From contig CAYLSV010000047.1 in NCBI GenBank assembly GCA_964386435.1, forward strand, positions 1 to 25,778: DNA of 25,778 bases, written 5' to 3'. The notes beneath the pieces are model-generated. The model ran no database searches and was not told the DNA's origin. It saw only the letters and a list, made by a program, of their open reading frames with translations. Both the position numbers and the translations under genes were made by a program. This DNA comes from CAYLSV01 sp964386435. Its GTDB lineage: Bacteria > Planctomycetota > Phycisphaerae > Tepidisphaerales > Tepidisphaeraceae. Below are positions 1 to 7,598 of the stretch, one piece after another (the first letter of the stretch is position 1; each line of letters begins with the position of its first letter).

Positions 1-2025
1 GTTGGCGTCGCCGTTGAGCACGAACGTGTTGAAAACAAACGCGTCGCCAAACACGTTGCCCGCCGCATCCGTCACGCTTCCGGCTTCAAGTTCCACCTCG
101 TACACGCCGTTGGGCAGAATGTCACCCAACAAGTTGGGAAAGGTGAGGCGGATCGTGTTCGTCGCGGCGAAGAAATTCACGGTCGGGGCGAACGTCGCCC
201 CGGTGGTGACGTTGCGGACGGTGAAGTCGCGGAAGCCCAGCCCGTTGACCGGCTCGCTCATGACGAAGTCGATGGCCTGCCGGCGTTCGAAGAGCAGCCG
301 GGTGCCTGCCACCACGGGTGCGTCGCCGTCGGCCAGAGCCGGGGCGTCGAGAGCGATAGAGTAAGAGCCGGTGTCGTCGCTCTCGGAGTCGCGGACCACG
401 GCGTAGTACGTGCCCGACGCCGGGGCGTTGGCCACGCTCACGGCAGCGGTGGTGGAGGCAAAGTCGCGGCCAAGAAACGTGCCGTCGGGGCCATAGATGT
501 CCAGCGTGGCGGTGTAGCCGCCGAGGGTCTCGCGGAGATTGACGGTGAAATCGCTGCCGGCATTGGCGAAGAAGGTGTAAGTGTCCAGGTCGCCAACGAC
601 GATCGAGCCGGTCCGCTGCTGCCCGCTGACGAGCGGCCCGCCGTCGACCTCGTCAACCTGCACTTGCCCGCCCGGGATGACGGCGAGCGACAGGTTGTAG
701 CTGCCGGCGTCGTCGACCTCGACGTCGCGGACGAGGATCGAGTAGGTGCCGCCGCTGGGCGCCATTAGGTCCAGATCCAGACCAAAGTTGTCGCTCTCAA
801 TGCCCAACCGGGCACCGTCGGGGCCGTACACGGACAGCACCGGGGCGAAGCTGCTGGTCGCCTCGCCCAAGGCCACGATCAGCGCATCACCGGAGTCGGC
901 GGTGAAGGTGTACACGTCCAAGTCGCCGACATCGACCGAGCCGTTGACCCGCTGCCCGGACAAGATCACACCGCCGTCGTCGTCCAGTCGATCCGCCGCC
1001 TGCGGCCCTGGGGCGGTGAACAGCGACAGGTTGTAGCTGCCGGCGTCATCGACCTCGAAGTCGCGGACCAAAATGTAGTACGTGCCGCTGCTGGGGGCCG
1101 TCAGGTCCAGGTCGAGGCCGAAGTTGTCGCTCTCGATGTCCAGCCGCGCGCCGTCCGGGCCGTACACCGCCAGCAGCGGGGCGAAGCTGCTGGTCGCCTC
1201 ACCGAGCGCCACCACAATGCTGTCGCCGGCGTCGGCGTTGAAGGTGTAAATGTCCAGATCGCCCACCTCGACGTCGCCCTTCACCCGTTGGCCGCTGAGG
1301 ATCAGGCCGCCGTCGTCGTCGAGCGGATCGGCGGCCTGGAAACCCGGCCCGGTGAACAACGACAGCGTGTAGCTGCCGGCGTCGTCGACCTCGAAGTCGC
1401 GGACCAAAATGTAGTACGTGCCGCTGCTGGGGGCCGTCAGGTCCAGGTCGAGGCCGAAGTTGTCGCTCTCGATGTCCAGCCGCGCGCCGTCCGGGCCGTA
1501 CACCGCCAGCAGCGGGGCGAAGCTGCTGGTCGCCTCACCGAGCGCCACCACAATGCTGTCGCCGGCGTCGGCGTTGAAGGTGTAAATGTCCAGATCGCCC
1601 ACCTCGACGTCGCCCTTCACCCGTTGGCCACTGAGGATCGGGCCGCTGTCGTTCACCACCTGCGACCCCGGCAGCTTGGCCAGCGACACGCGGTAGTTGC
1701 CGGAATCGTTGTTGCCCGAGTCGCGGACCAGCGCGCGGTAGGTCCCCGACTGCGGGGCGACGAAGTCCAGATCGAGGCCAAAGTTGTCGGTTTCCCGATC
1801 CACTTGCGTGCCATTGGGCGCGATGATCTCCAGGTCCGGCGCGAGGCTGCTGTTGATCTTGCCGAGAGCCACGACGATGCTGTCGCCGGCGCTCGCGTTG
1901 AAGGTGTACTCGTCGACATCGCCTAGCGTCAAGTTGCCGACGATCGTCTGATTGCTGGCGATCGTGGTCAACAGGCGGCGGGCTTCGAGCGGCTCGGCCA
2001 CAGGGCGGGGTATGGCTATGGACAT
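1..2025 (-). CDS. Secreted PPC-repeat protein with start of a dockerin (3' partial)
   Basis: I translated the minus strand from the ATG at 2025-2023 to the window edge and found 675 codons with no stop, so the gene continues beyond position 1. Residues 11-19 read EPLEARRLL, the LEPR-xLL-like motif common near the N-terminus of planctomycete surface proteins. Five pre-peptidase-C-terminal-like beta-sandwich repeats follow, with the GDxDxYTF strand at about residues 35, 143, 255, 367 and 478. Each also has YGPDG, DNFGLDLD and GTYxxLVRD blocks. An Ig-like/SwmB-like segment spans about 575-670, and the last visible residues, LNGDAN, look like the start of a dockerin calcium loop. GGGAG about 7 nt before the ATG supports this start. 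The protein is probably a large extracellular or cell-surface protein. Function is unknown beyond adhesion-like architecture. Confidence 0.85.
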   Translation of the reverse strand, partial: MSIAIPRPVAEPLEARRLLTTIASNQTIVGNLTLGDVDEYTFNASAGDSIVVALGKINSSLAPDLEIIAPNGTQVDRETDNFGLDLDFVAPQSGTYRALVRDSGNNDSGNYRVSLAKLPGSQVVNDSGPILSGQRVKGDVEVGDLDIYTFNADAGDSIVVALGEATSSFAPLLAVYGPDGARLDIESDNFGLDLDLTAPSSGTYYILVRDFEVDDAGSYTLSLFTGPGFQAADPLDDDGGLILSGQRVKGDVEVGDLDIYTFNADAGDSIVVALGEATSSFAPLLAVYGPDGARLDIESDNFGLDLDLTAPSSGTYYILVRDFEVDDAGSYNLSLFTAPGPQAADRLDDDGGVILSGQRVNGSVDVGDLDVYTFTADSGDALIVALGEATSSFAPVLSVYGPDGARLGIESDNFGLDLDLMAPSGGTYSILVRDVEVDDAGSYNLSLAVIPGGQVQVDEVDGGPLVSGQQRTGSIVVGDLDTYTFFANAGSDFTVNLRETLGGYTATLDIYGPDGTFLGRDFASTTAAVSVANAPASGTYYAVVRDSESDDTGSYSIALDAPALADGDAPVVAGTRLLFERRQAIDFVMSEPVNGLGFRDFTVRNVTTGATFAPTVNFFAATNTIRLTFPNLLGDILPNGVYEVELEAGSVTDAAGNVFGDAFVFNTFVLNGDAN
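1033..1639 (-). repeat. Near-identical 336-bp-period tandem repeat encoding PPC domains
   Basis: Positions 1033-1303 and 1369-1639 are the same 271 bases offset by 336 bp (112 codons). I find only two differences, at 1048/1384 and 1294/1630. They encode PPC repeats 2 and 3 of the surrounding gene. Repeats 1, 4 and 5 are much more diverged, so this pair reflects recent duplication or gene conversion. Confidence 0.9.
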
Positions 2026-2198
2026 GGGCAAACTCCCGACGGCAGGGCCGCGCCGCCGGGCTGCCCGCCGACGCGCGTCGGCAACCGGCCCCCGGCCGAT
2101 CGCACAACCTGCCGGCGGCGGCAACCTACACTGGTCATTTGCCAACGCAAGCCAATTTTATGAAGGTTGCATGAATCACGGCCACGGCGTATGGCTGC
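2026..2198 (-). promoter_or_regulatory. AT-richer leader region of the PPC-repeat gene
   Basis: This 173-bp gap between two minus-strand genes is the likely promoter region of the PPC-repeat gene. The stretch around 2138-2180 is clearly richer in A and T than its surroundings. I could not place a convincing -35/-10 pair, and saw no terminator hairpin with a T-run. Confidence 0.3.
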
Positions 2199-3371
2199 TC
2201 AAATGGCGAAGAGGCTGCGGCGGCTGTCACCAACAGTGCCAGCGGACAACGACACCGGTGCAGACAGAAGCAAATTGAGGCGGGTGCCAAAGCGTTGCCG
2301 CAGGAGGCCGAAGTCCGCCAGGTCGACCCGCCCGTCGTAGTTGAAGTCGGCGTCGCTGAACAACGGCCCGTCATCGCGGCCGAAGTTCTGCCGCAGGATG
2401 CCGAAGTCGGCGAGGTTCACCGTGCGGTCGCGGTTGGCGTCGCCGGGGAGCAAATGGAACGAGGTGGTTCGGGCGACGGTGGAGGCGTTGGCCGCGCCGT
2501 CGGTGACGGTGCCGGCCGGCAGCGTCGCGGTGTAGTCGCCGATCGGCAGGTTCGTGGGCAGCCGGAACACGGCCGAGCGGCGGTCGGGGGCCACGTCGAC
2601 CGACGCCGCGCCGCCGCTGAAGATTGTGCCGTCGATCTGCCACCGCAAGTCGCTTGCCGTCAGCCCAACCACCGGCTCGTCGAACGCCACCCGCACCGCC
2701 GGCCCAATCGGGGCGTCGACGTCGAACGCCAGCCGCGCCACCGGGCCGGTGCGGTCGTCGAAGCCGAACCGGCCCCACCACTTGGCGAACAATTCCACCC
2801 CGCCCACCTGCGAGAGGTTGCCGCCCCAGACGACCCCGGCATACGGCGTGTACGTGAACTGCCCGGCCGTCGCGCGGTTGGCCGGGGTCACGACCACGCC
2901 GTCCTGCGTCGCCTTGGGCACGCCCACCCGCCAGCCGCTGCGGGTGAAGCCTTGCGAATCGAGCTCGCTCAGGTAATCCCGCAGCCGATCGGCGGCGTCA
3001 AAGATCTGCGCCCGCGCCGTCGACGGCTGGCCGCTGCCCATCAGGTACGCCATCTGCGACGGCGTGGGGCGGGTCGTGCGGGTGATGCCTGAGTGCTCCT
3101 TTTGCAGCGTTGTCAGCAGCACCTGCGGGTTGATGTCATGCAACTGCCCGGCATCGACCACCGCCCGTGCCAGATCGAACGTCCCCCCATCCACATCCAC
3201 CCGAGGCACCCGAAAGTACCCGCCCCAATCGGCCAGAAATCCCCGCACTTCCGCCACCGTCATGCTGTCGGCGAACTCGAGCTGCCCGTCGGTCAGAAAC
3301 TCATCCGATGGCCCCGCCGACAGCAGGCGGCGGGCGTCCAGCAACTCGACAATGGCGGGCACTTCATTCAT
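2199..3371 (-). CDS. Secreted lysozyme-like dockerin protein
   Basis: This gene encodes 390 aa. I chose the ATG at 3371 because it places LLDARRLLSAG at residues 10-20, matching the LEPR-xLL-like N-terminus of the neighbouring protein. Residues 35-210 resemble a lysozyme-superfamily domain of bacterial secreted proteins. They show a MTxAEVRGFL segment, then NPQVLLTTLQKE with a candidate catalytic Glu92, later ATAGQFTYTPYAG, and a GGxELFAKWW end. An Ig-like segment (about 215-308) precedes a duplicated type I dockerin at 310-362, with GDANRDRTVNLADFG and DFNYDGRVDLADFG calcium loops. A hydrophobic/Ser tail ends the protein. The predicted role is extracellular, possibly cutting peptidoglycan or another polysaccharide. 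The dockerin call is strong; the enzymatic call is a motif-level inference. It is transcribed in the same direction as the upstream-listed PPC protein, about 170 bp away. Confidence 0.8.
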   Translation of the reverse strand: MNEVPAIVELLDARRLLSAGPSDEFLTDGQLEFADSMTVAEVRGFLADWGGYFRVPRVDVDGGTFDLARAVVDAGQLHDINPQVLLTTLQKEHSGITRTTRPTPSQMAYLMGSGQPSTARAQIFDAADRLRDYLSELDSQGFTRSGWRVGVPKATQDGVVVTPANRATAGQFTYTPYAGVVWGGNLSQVGGVELFAKWWGRFGFDDRTGPVARLAFDVDAPIGPAVRVAFDEPVVGLTASDLRWQIDGTIFSGGAASVDVAPDRRSAVFRLPTNLPIGDYTATLPAGTVTDGAANASTVARTTSFHLLPGDANRDRTVNLADFGILRQNFGRDDGPLFSDADFNYDGRVDLADFGLLRQRFGTRLNLLLSAPVSLSAGTVGDSRRSLFAI

Positions 3372-3495
3372 GGCAAACGGGCGGGGAGGAGGAGGCGAAG
3401 TCTTCTGAAAGCTTACCCGATCCTGCCCGCCGGTGTTGCCGAAACCGTCATTAACAGAGTCGGCGGCGAACAAACCTCGCCCTACAAGTTCCGTC

Positions 3496-4206
3496 GTGGC
3501 TGTCGACCCGACGATCGTCGTGATGTGCAAGGCTCCGGTGCCCGGCAAGGTGAAGACGCGGCTGTGCCCGCCGCTCTCGCCGGAGGCGGCGGCTCGGGTG
3601 GCGCGGGCACTCTTGTGGCACATGGTGCGGCGGTTTCCGGAGGCGATTTTCTGCCACGATCCGCCGGATTCGGAGGAGTTCCGGCGGGAATTCGACGGGG
3701 CCTGTGCCCGGATGCCGCAGGGCGAGGGGGATCTGGGCGACCGCCTGGTCGATGCCCGTCGGCACGCGTGGGGTGGGCGGGTCATGTTCTTCGGCATCGA
3801 CGCCCCGGACGTGCCGCAGGCGGCGGTGCAGACCGTCGCGCGATCCAAGGCACCGGTCGCCATCGGGCCGTCGAGCGACGGCGGCTTTTGGTCGCTCGCG
3901 GTGGGCGAGGACGTCGATCTGGTCGCGTTGTTGAAGGGCACGCCGTGGTCATCGGGACGTGAGTTCGATCACGTGGTGGCCAACGCCCGGCGGCTGGGCC
4001 TCTGGCTCGAGATCGGCCCAACCTGGCACGACGTGGACGATTCTGGCGATCTTAAAGCGCTGTTCGCCCGGCTCATCGCGAGCGATTGCGCGGACGATCG
4101 GCAGCTGCTCGGCAGGCTCAAGCTGGCGGTGGGGCGGCGGGAATGGTTGGCGGAGTTGGGCGTCGATGGACAACCGCCCGCGGCCGGCGACAATGCGGGT
4201 TCATGA
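3496..4206 (+). CDS. DUF2064 / TIGR04282-type glycosyltransferase
   Basis: The protein is 236 aa from the GTG at 3496. The family signature VVMCKAPVPGKVKTRL lies at residues 8-23, LSPEAAARVA follows, GDLGDRL sits mid-protein, and GIDAPDVP replaces the usual G(S/T)D(S/A)P(D/H)L metal or nucleotide motif. IGPSSDGGFWSLAVG and DVDDSGDLKAL complete the pattern. This family (rSAM/selenodomain-associated transferase 1) has a GT-A nucleotidyltransferase-like fold; its substrate is generally unknown. The frame stays open upstream to a GTG at 3433, adding 21 residues. I prefer 3496 because the family usually begins just before the first beta strand, but neither start has a clear Shine-Dalgarno. It overlaps the following response regulator by 4 nt (ATGA), suggesting coupled translation. 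Confidence 0.82.
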   Translation: MAVDPTIVVMCKAPVPGKVKTRLCPPLSPEAAARVARALLWHMVRRFPEAIFCHDPPDSEEFRREFDGACARMPQGEGDLGDRLVDARRHAWGGRVMFFGIDAPDVPQAAVQTVARSKAPVAIGPSSDGGFWSLAVGEDVDLVALLKGTPWSSGREFDHVVANARRLGLWLEIGPTWHDVDDSGDLKALFARLIASDCADDRQLLGRLKLAVGRREWLAELGVDGQPPAAGDNAGS

Positions 4207-4700
4207 CGCGGCAAGACGCCCCCCAGCCCGACCTCGCCGGCCACGAGTCGTTTCTGCCCGATTCGCGGGTGCTCATCGTCGACGACAACGAGCAGAACCT
4301 CGAGCTGTTGCAGGCGTTTCTGGAGGATCTGCCGGTGACGGTCGACGTCGCCCGCGACGGGGCCGAGGCGCTGGCGAAGGTGGCCGAGGTGCCGCCGGAT
4401 CTGATGCTGCTGGACATCATGATGCCCAAAGTCAGCGGCTACCAGGTTTGCCGCCAGATCAAGGCCGACCCGGCGACGCGGGACATCCAGGTGCTGATGG
4501 TCACGGCGTTGCACGAGCTGTCCGACATCGAGCGGGCCACCGAGTGCGGCACCGACGACTTCGTCAGCAAGCCGGTGAACAAGCTGGAACTGCTCACCCG
4601 TGTCCGCTCGCTGCTCCGCGTCCGGCACCTCAAGGGCGAGCTGGAACGGGCCCTGCACTACCTGAACGAGATCGAGCCGGATGATGAGGAAGAAGTGTGA
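4203..4700 (+). CDS. Single-domain response regulator (CheY-like receiver)
   Basis: This gene encodes 165 aa. All receiver-domain residues are present: the acidic pair D27-D28 (LIVDDNEQN), phospho-acceptor D71 in LMLLDIMMP, T101 in MVTAL and K123 in SKPVN. After the domain (about residues 22-142) there is only a short charged helix and an acidic tail (DDEEEV). It therefore has no DNA-binding, GGDEF or kinase output domain and must act by protein contact. The ATG overlaps the stop of the DUF2064 transferase as ATGA. No histidine kinase is encoded nearby, so the partner is unknown. The receiver assignment is secure; the pathway is not. Confidence 0.93.
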   Translation: MTRQDAPQPDLAGHESFLPDSRVLIVDDNEQNLELLQAFLEDLPVTVDVARDGAEALAKVAEVPPDLMLLDIMMPKVSGYQVCRQIKADPATRDIQVLMVTALHELSDIERATECGTDDFVSKPVNKLELLTRVRSLLRVRHLKGELERALHYLNEIEPDDEEEV

Positions 4701-4707
4701 CGGCGTT

Positions 4708-4790
4708 GATTTGTTCTTGGTCCTTTGTCCTTGGTCCTGACGTCGGACTCCCTAAATTTCCGGCCCGGACAAAGAACAAAGGACCAACAA
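4708..4790. repeat. Inverted GTCC/TTTG octamer-like tracts between two genes
   Basis: The left arm at about 4709-4738 carries TTGTTCTTGGTCCTTTGTCC. The right arm at about 4766-4793 carries its near reverse complement (GGACAAAG, AACAAAGGACC). This imperfect long inverted repeat fills the gap between the response regulator and the cyclodeaminase gene and could fold as a terminator-like stem. Similar GTCC/CTTT tracts occur at about 11141-11252 and 17424-17455. Confidence 0.7.
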
Positions 4791-4793
4791 CAA

Positions 4794-5411
4794 ATGACCA
4801 ACAACACCTACGACCACACCACCCTACTCGGCGACTACCTTGAAGCCGCCGGGGCGAAGCAGCCCGCGCCCGGCGGTGGGGCGGTGGCGGCAATCGCCGG
4901 GGCGTTGGCGGCGGCGATGGGGGAGATGGCGTTGCGGTACAGCGTCGGCCGCAAGGCGACGGTCGAGCATGACGCGGCACACGAGCAACTCGTCAAGGAG
5001 CTGGCGCGGGGCCGGGCGGTGCTGACGGCGCTGGCGGCCGAGGACCAGGCGGCGTATGCGGCACTGGTGGCGGCGAAGAAGGGCGACGACGTCGAGGCGA
5101 CGAAGCAGGCGGCCGCGACGGCCATCGCGGTGCCGCAATCGATTGCCGCCACGGCCGCCGAGGTGCTGGCCAGCGCGGAGCGGGCCGCCGCCACGTGCAA
5201 CCCGTGGCTGCTGAGCGATTTGGCCGTCTGCTGCGAGCTGTCGATGGCCACCGTCCGCAGCGGCCTCCACAACGTCCGCGCCAACCTCGGCGACGCCGAC
5301 CCGGCCGACCTCGACCGCATCGGCGCGGAGTGTTCGCAGCTGCTGATCAACGCCGCCAACAGCGTGACGCGGACGATCAAAACGATCCACGACCGCCAGC
5401 GGGCCGGCTGA
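4794..5411 (+). CDS. Formiminotetrahydrofolate cyclodeaminase / methenyl-THF cyclohydrolase family protein
   Basis: The protein is 205 aa, the normal length for stand-alone members of the FTCD_C/FchA family. The hallmark PAPGGGAVAAIAGALAAAMGEM lies near residues 24-46, and a C-terminal helical region with NVRANL matches the family. These all-alpha dimeric enzymes act on 5-formimino- or 5,10-methenyl-tetrahydrofolate in cytoplasmic one-carbon metabolism. No formiminotransferase domain or folD is fused or adjacent, so the exact reaction cannot be decided. I chose the ATG at 4794 because AAAGGA lies about 10 nt upstream. The longer frame from 4725 only reads through the repeat tract. Confidence 0.85.
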   Translation: MTNNTYDHTTLLGDYLEAAGAKQPAPGGGAVAAIAGALAAAMGEMALRYSVGRKATVEHDAAHEQLVKELARGRAVLTALAAEDQAAYAALVAAKKGDDVEATKQAAATAIAVPQSIAATAAEVLASAERAAATCNPWLLSDLAVCCELSMATVRSGLHNVRANLGDADPADLDRIGAECSQLLINAANSVTRTIKTIHDRQRAG

Positions 5412-5425
5412 CCGATAGAACGGAC

Positions 5426-5611
5426 ATGCACCCGCCGAAGAAGCCCCGGCCGCATTTGTCGGTCAAGTTCGACTGCTGCGGCACCTACGCCCGCGTCTAC
5501 CAGACTGCCGACGGCCGGCGGTATGCCGGACATTGCCCCAAGTGCGCCCGGCCGGTGAACGTCAAGATCGGTCCCGGCGGCAGCAACTGCCGGTTCCTTG
5601 TCGCCACGTGA
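5426..5611 (+). CDS. Small Cys-rich zinc-ribbon-like protein
   Basis: This is a 61-aa protein beginning 14 nt after the cyclodeaminase stop. It has a CC pair at residues 17-18 (FDCCGTYARVY) and CPKC at 37-40 (YAGHCPKCARPV), followed by a Gly-rich VKIGPGGSNCRFLV end. The paired cysteines and aromatic/Gly framework suggest a structural zinc site. The layout resembles short planctomycete proteins of unknown function. The strongly patterned sequence and close spacing make this a real gene despite its size. No function can be assigned. Confidence 0.75.
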   Translation: MHPPKKPRPHLSVKFDCCGTYARVYQTADGRRYAGHCPKCARPVNVKIGPGGSNCRFLVAT

Positions 5612-5634
5612 TCGGCTCGCTCCGAAGCCCGCCA

Positions 5635-5640
5635 TAGCAT
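5635..5640 (+). promoter_or_regulatory. -10-like TAGCAT 6 nt before ATG (leaderless candidate)
   Basis: TAGCAT is followed by six bases and the ATG at 5647, with no purine-rich ribosome site between. This spacing fits transcription starting at the start codon. Confidence 0.4.
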
Positions 5641-5646
5641 GCGAAC

Positions 5647-6525
5647 ATGAGGTCGCTGCTGTCGGAGATGCCGGGGTTGATCGCGTACTGGTCGTTCGAT
5701 GAGCCGGCCGGCGAGATGCGGCGGGCGAGCCTGGGGCGGGGCGAGTTCCCGCTGCGGGAGACGGCCGGCCAGGTGCCGCGCGTGGACGACGCTCCCTGCG
5801 GCGGCCATGCGGCCCGGTTCGATCAGGGCGGCTACCTCACGCTGCCGCACGAGCAGACGGGCCCGCTGAACATCCGCGGCCAGCAGCACCTGAGCATGTT
5901 CGCCGTTACCCGGTTCGACGGCCGCGGCCGGGGCGGCACGGTCGCCGGCATGTGGCACGAGGGGCTGGGCCCCGGCGACGACTCGGGCACCCGGCAGTAC
6001 GCGCTCTTGCTCGATATGAACATGTACGGCGGGGCCAAGCGGGTTACGCCACACGTCTCCAGCGAGGGCGGCATGACCCGCCGCGCCGATGGTTCGCCGC
6101 TGCCGTGGTGCGTCGATTACGCCGCGACCACCGAAACCTACCCAACCGATCGCTGGTGCACCCTCGGCTGCACCTACGACGGCACCTGGCTCACCGCCTA
6201 CCTCGACGGCCGCGCCACGCCCCGCACCGTCGATCCCGAAGACGATAACCGCGCCGACGCCTACTTCACGAGCGAAGGTCCCGGCGGCGGCCACCGCGGC
6301 ATCAACCCCTTTTACCACGCCCGCGGTATCTTCGCCTACGACCCGGCCAAGCACGCCGACACCAAACCGGGCGGCCCCAGCGACTTCGTCGTCGGCGCCC
6401 GCTGCGTCCGCGGCAAACACGGCGCCGAACCCCTCGACGGCAGCCTCGCCGCCCTGGCCGTCTTCGACGTGACGTTGACCCCCGAGCAGATGCGACAGCT
6501 GCACGACGCAGCCCTGACGCCGTGA
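5647..6525 (+). CDS. LamG-like (concanavalin A-like) domain protein
   Basis: The protein is 292 aa. It opens with PGLIAYWSFDEPAGE and contains GGYLTLPHEQTGPLNI, LSMFAVTRFD, WCTLGCTYDGTWLTAYLDGR and a final GSLAALAVFDVTLTPEQMRQLH. That is the strand order of a LamG/laminin-G jelly roll covering the whole protein. There is no signal peptide or lipobox, which is unusual for a domain that normally binds carbohydrate outside the cell. A TAGCAT hexamer ends 6 nt before the ATG and there is no Shine-Dalgarno, so the transcript may be leaderless. Ligand and role are unknown. Confidence 0.8.
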   Translation: MRSLLSEMPGLIAYWSFDEPAGEMRRASLGRGEFPLRETAGQVPRVDDAPCGGHAARFDQGGYLTLPHEQTGPLNIRGQQHLSMFAVTRFDGRGRGGTVAGMWHEGLGPGDDSGTRQYALLLDMNMYGGAKRVTPHVSSEGGMTRRADGSPLPWCVDYAATTETYPTDRWCTLGCTYDGTWLTAYLDGRATPRTVDPEDDNRADAYFTSEGPGGGHRGINPFYHARGIFAYDPAKHADTKPGGPSDFVVGARCVRGKHGAEPLDGSLAALAVFDVTLTPEQMRQLHDAALTP

Positions 6526-6583
6526 CTCGATTGGCTTCTTTTCAAGTTCGCAGCGTCACATCCCGAGGCCCGCCGCACGCTCT

Positions 6584-6589
6584 TACACT
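6584..6589 (+). promoter_or_regulatory. -10-like TACACT 7 nt before ATG (leaderless candidate)
   Basis: TACACT is followed by GCGGGCG and the ATG at 6597. It is close to the consensus TAnnnT and there is no ribosome site, so a leaderless mRNA is likely. No good -35 was seen. Confidence 0.45.
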
Positions 6590-6596
6590 GCGGGCG

Positions 6597-7373
6597 ATGC
6601 GGCACGTTGTCACGAACATTCTGCTCCTCGCGCTGCTGCTCGTGACCGGGTGCGAGGCGTCGCGCGGGCTCGTTGCCGAGCCGGCGGCGTTTCCGATTGA
6701 TCAGCGGGCGGCGGCCGAGGCGCTGGGCGAGCTGCCGGACCAGCCCGACCAGCCGCTGCCCCGCCCGGTTGTCGTTCTCGACGGCTTCCTCGACCCCGGC
6801 TTCGGCTCCCGCCACTGGCTCGGCAAGCTGCACGAAGCGGGCGTCGATGAAAATTGCACCGCCCGCGTCAACTTCTACACCGCCGGCGACTTCGACGAGT
6901 GCCACCGCCGGGTCGTCGAAGCCGTCCGCGAAGAGTTCGGCGACCAACCCATCGACCTCATCGGCCTCTCCATGGGCGGCTTGGTCGCGCTGGACGTCGC
7001 CACGCGGGGTGAGCTGGACGTGCGGCGGGTTTACACCGTCTGCTCGCCCATGAGTGGGGCCGTCGCCGCCGCCCGCGCCCCGGGCCTCTACCGCTTGGTC
7101 CGCCAGATGCGGCCGGGCAGCGCGTTCATCACGAACCTCAACACCGCCATTCAAACTTGGCCCGGCGAGCGGACGCACTACGGGGCCGAAAACGACCGCA
7201 CGGTCCGCGCCGAAGAAGCCGCCCCCGTCGGCGAGACGGCCATCCTGCTGCCACCGATCCGCTCGCTCTCGCCGCACCAGCAAGCCGTCACCGACCCCCG
7301 CCTGATCCTCGACGTCCTCCATCGACTGCGTGGAGAAGCCGCTGAGGTCACTGTTCGGCATCCCGACCGTTGA
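6597..7373 (+). CDS. Lipoprotein alpha/beta hydrolase (lipase/esterase-like)
   Basis: This gene encodes 258 aa. A lipoprotein signal peptide ends in LLVTGC with Cys19 as the lipidation site. An alpha/beta-hydrolase fold follows: PVVVLDGFLDPGFGS (oxyanion region, residues 57-71), then the nucleophile elbow IGLSMGGLVAL with Ser125, and a late conserved His near SPHQQAVTDP. This resembles membrane-anchored triacylglycerol lipase or PGAP1-like esterases; the substrate is unknown. The ATG at 6597 is preferred over the upstream in-frame start at 6522 because only it places the signal peptide at the N-terminus. TACACT ends 7 nt before it with no Shine-Dalgarno. Confidence 0.83.
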   Translation: MRHVVTNILLLALLLVTGCEASRGLVAEPAAFPIDQRAAAEALGELPDQPDQPLPRPVVVLDGFLDPGFGSRHWLGKLHEAGVDENCTARVNFYTAGDFDECHRRVVEAVREEFGDQPIDLIGLSMGGLVALDVATRGELDVRRVYTVCSPMSGAVAAARAPGLYRLVRQMRPGSAFITNLNTAIQTWPGERTHYGAENDRTVRAEEAAPVGETAILLPPIRSLSPHQQAVTDPRLILDVLHRLRGEAAEVTVRHPDR

Positions 7374-7418
7374 GACGTCGACCACACGCGGGGCGTGCTT
7401 CTTGGTCTACGCGCGTCG

Positions 7419-7517
7419 CTGAAACCCCCACCGCCGAGGTAACGGCGGGGCTTCGCCCGCAACGAGCATCTTCCGGTACCGGCGTAGCCCCGCCGTCACC
7501 ACGGCGGTGGGGGTTCC
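7419..7517. repeat. Family B hairpin-repeat inverted doublet
   Basis: The left copy (7419-7457) runs from CTGAAACCCCCACCGCCG to CGGCGGGGCTTCGCCC. The right copy (7482-7517) is its near reverse complement, beginning GCGTAGCCCCGCCG and ending CGGCGGTGGGGGTTCC. Each copy alone forms a GC stem (CCGCCG with CGGCGG), and the pair forms a larger cruciform. It occupies the 225-bp gap between the hydrolase and glycosyltransferase genes. Further copies of the same family lie at 22983-23290. Confidence 0.85.
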
Positions 7518-7584
7518 GGTGGGGCTGAGGCGCGAGCCGACGTAACGCATCCTTGACCGGCACGCCCTCGGCTCGACCGCCGGC

Positions 7585-7590
7585 TACCGT
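7585..7590 (+). promoter_or_regulatory. -10-like TACCGT 8 nt before GTG (leaderless candidate)
   Basis: TACCGT is followed by eight bases and the GTG at 7599. No Shine-Dalgarno is visible. Confidence 0.35.
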
Positions 7591-7598
7591 GCGGGTGC

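Noticed and set aside
1033..1639. Insertion sequence or transposon remnant
   Set aside because: The duplicated segment is in frame and corresponds to one protein domain plus linker; no terminal inverted repeats or transposase are present.
2295..3092. Long plus-strand open frame antisense to the dockerin protein
   Set aside because: It is the shadow of a minus-strand gene with clear domains; its translation is Arg/Ala/Val-rich without motifs.
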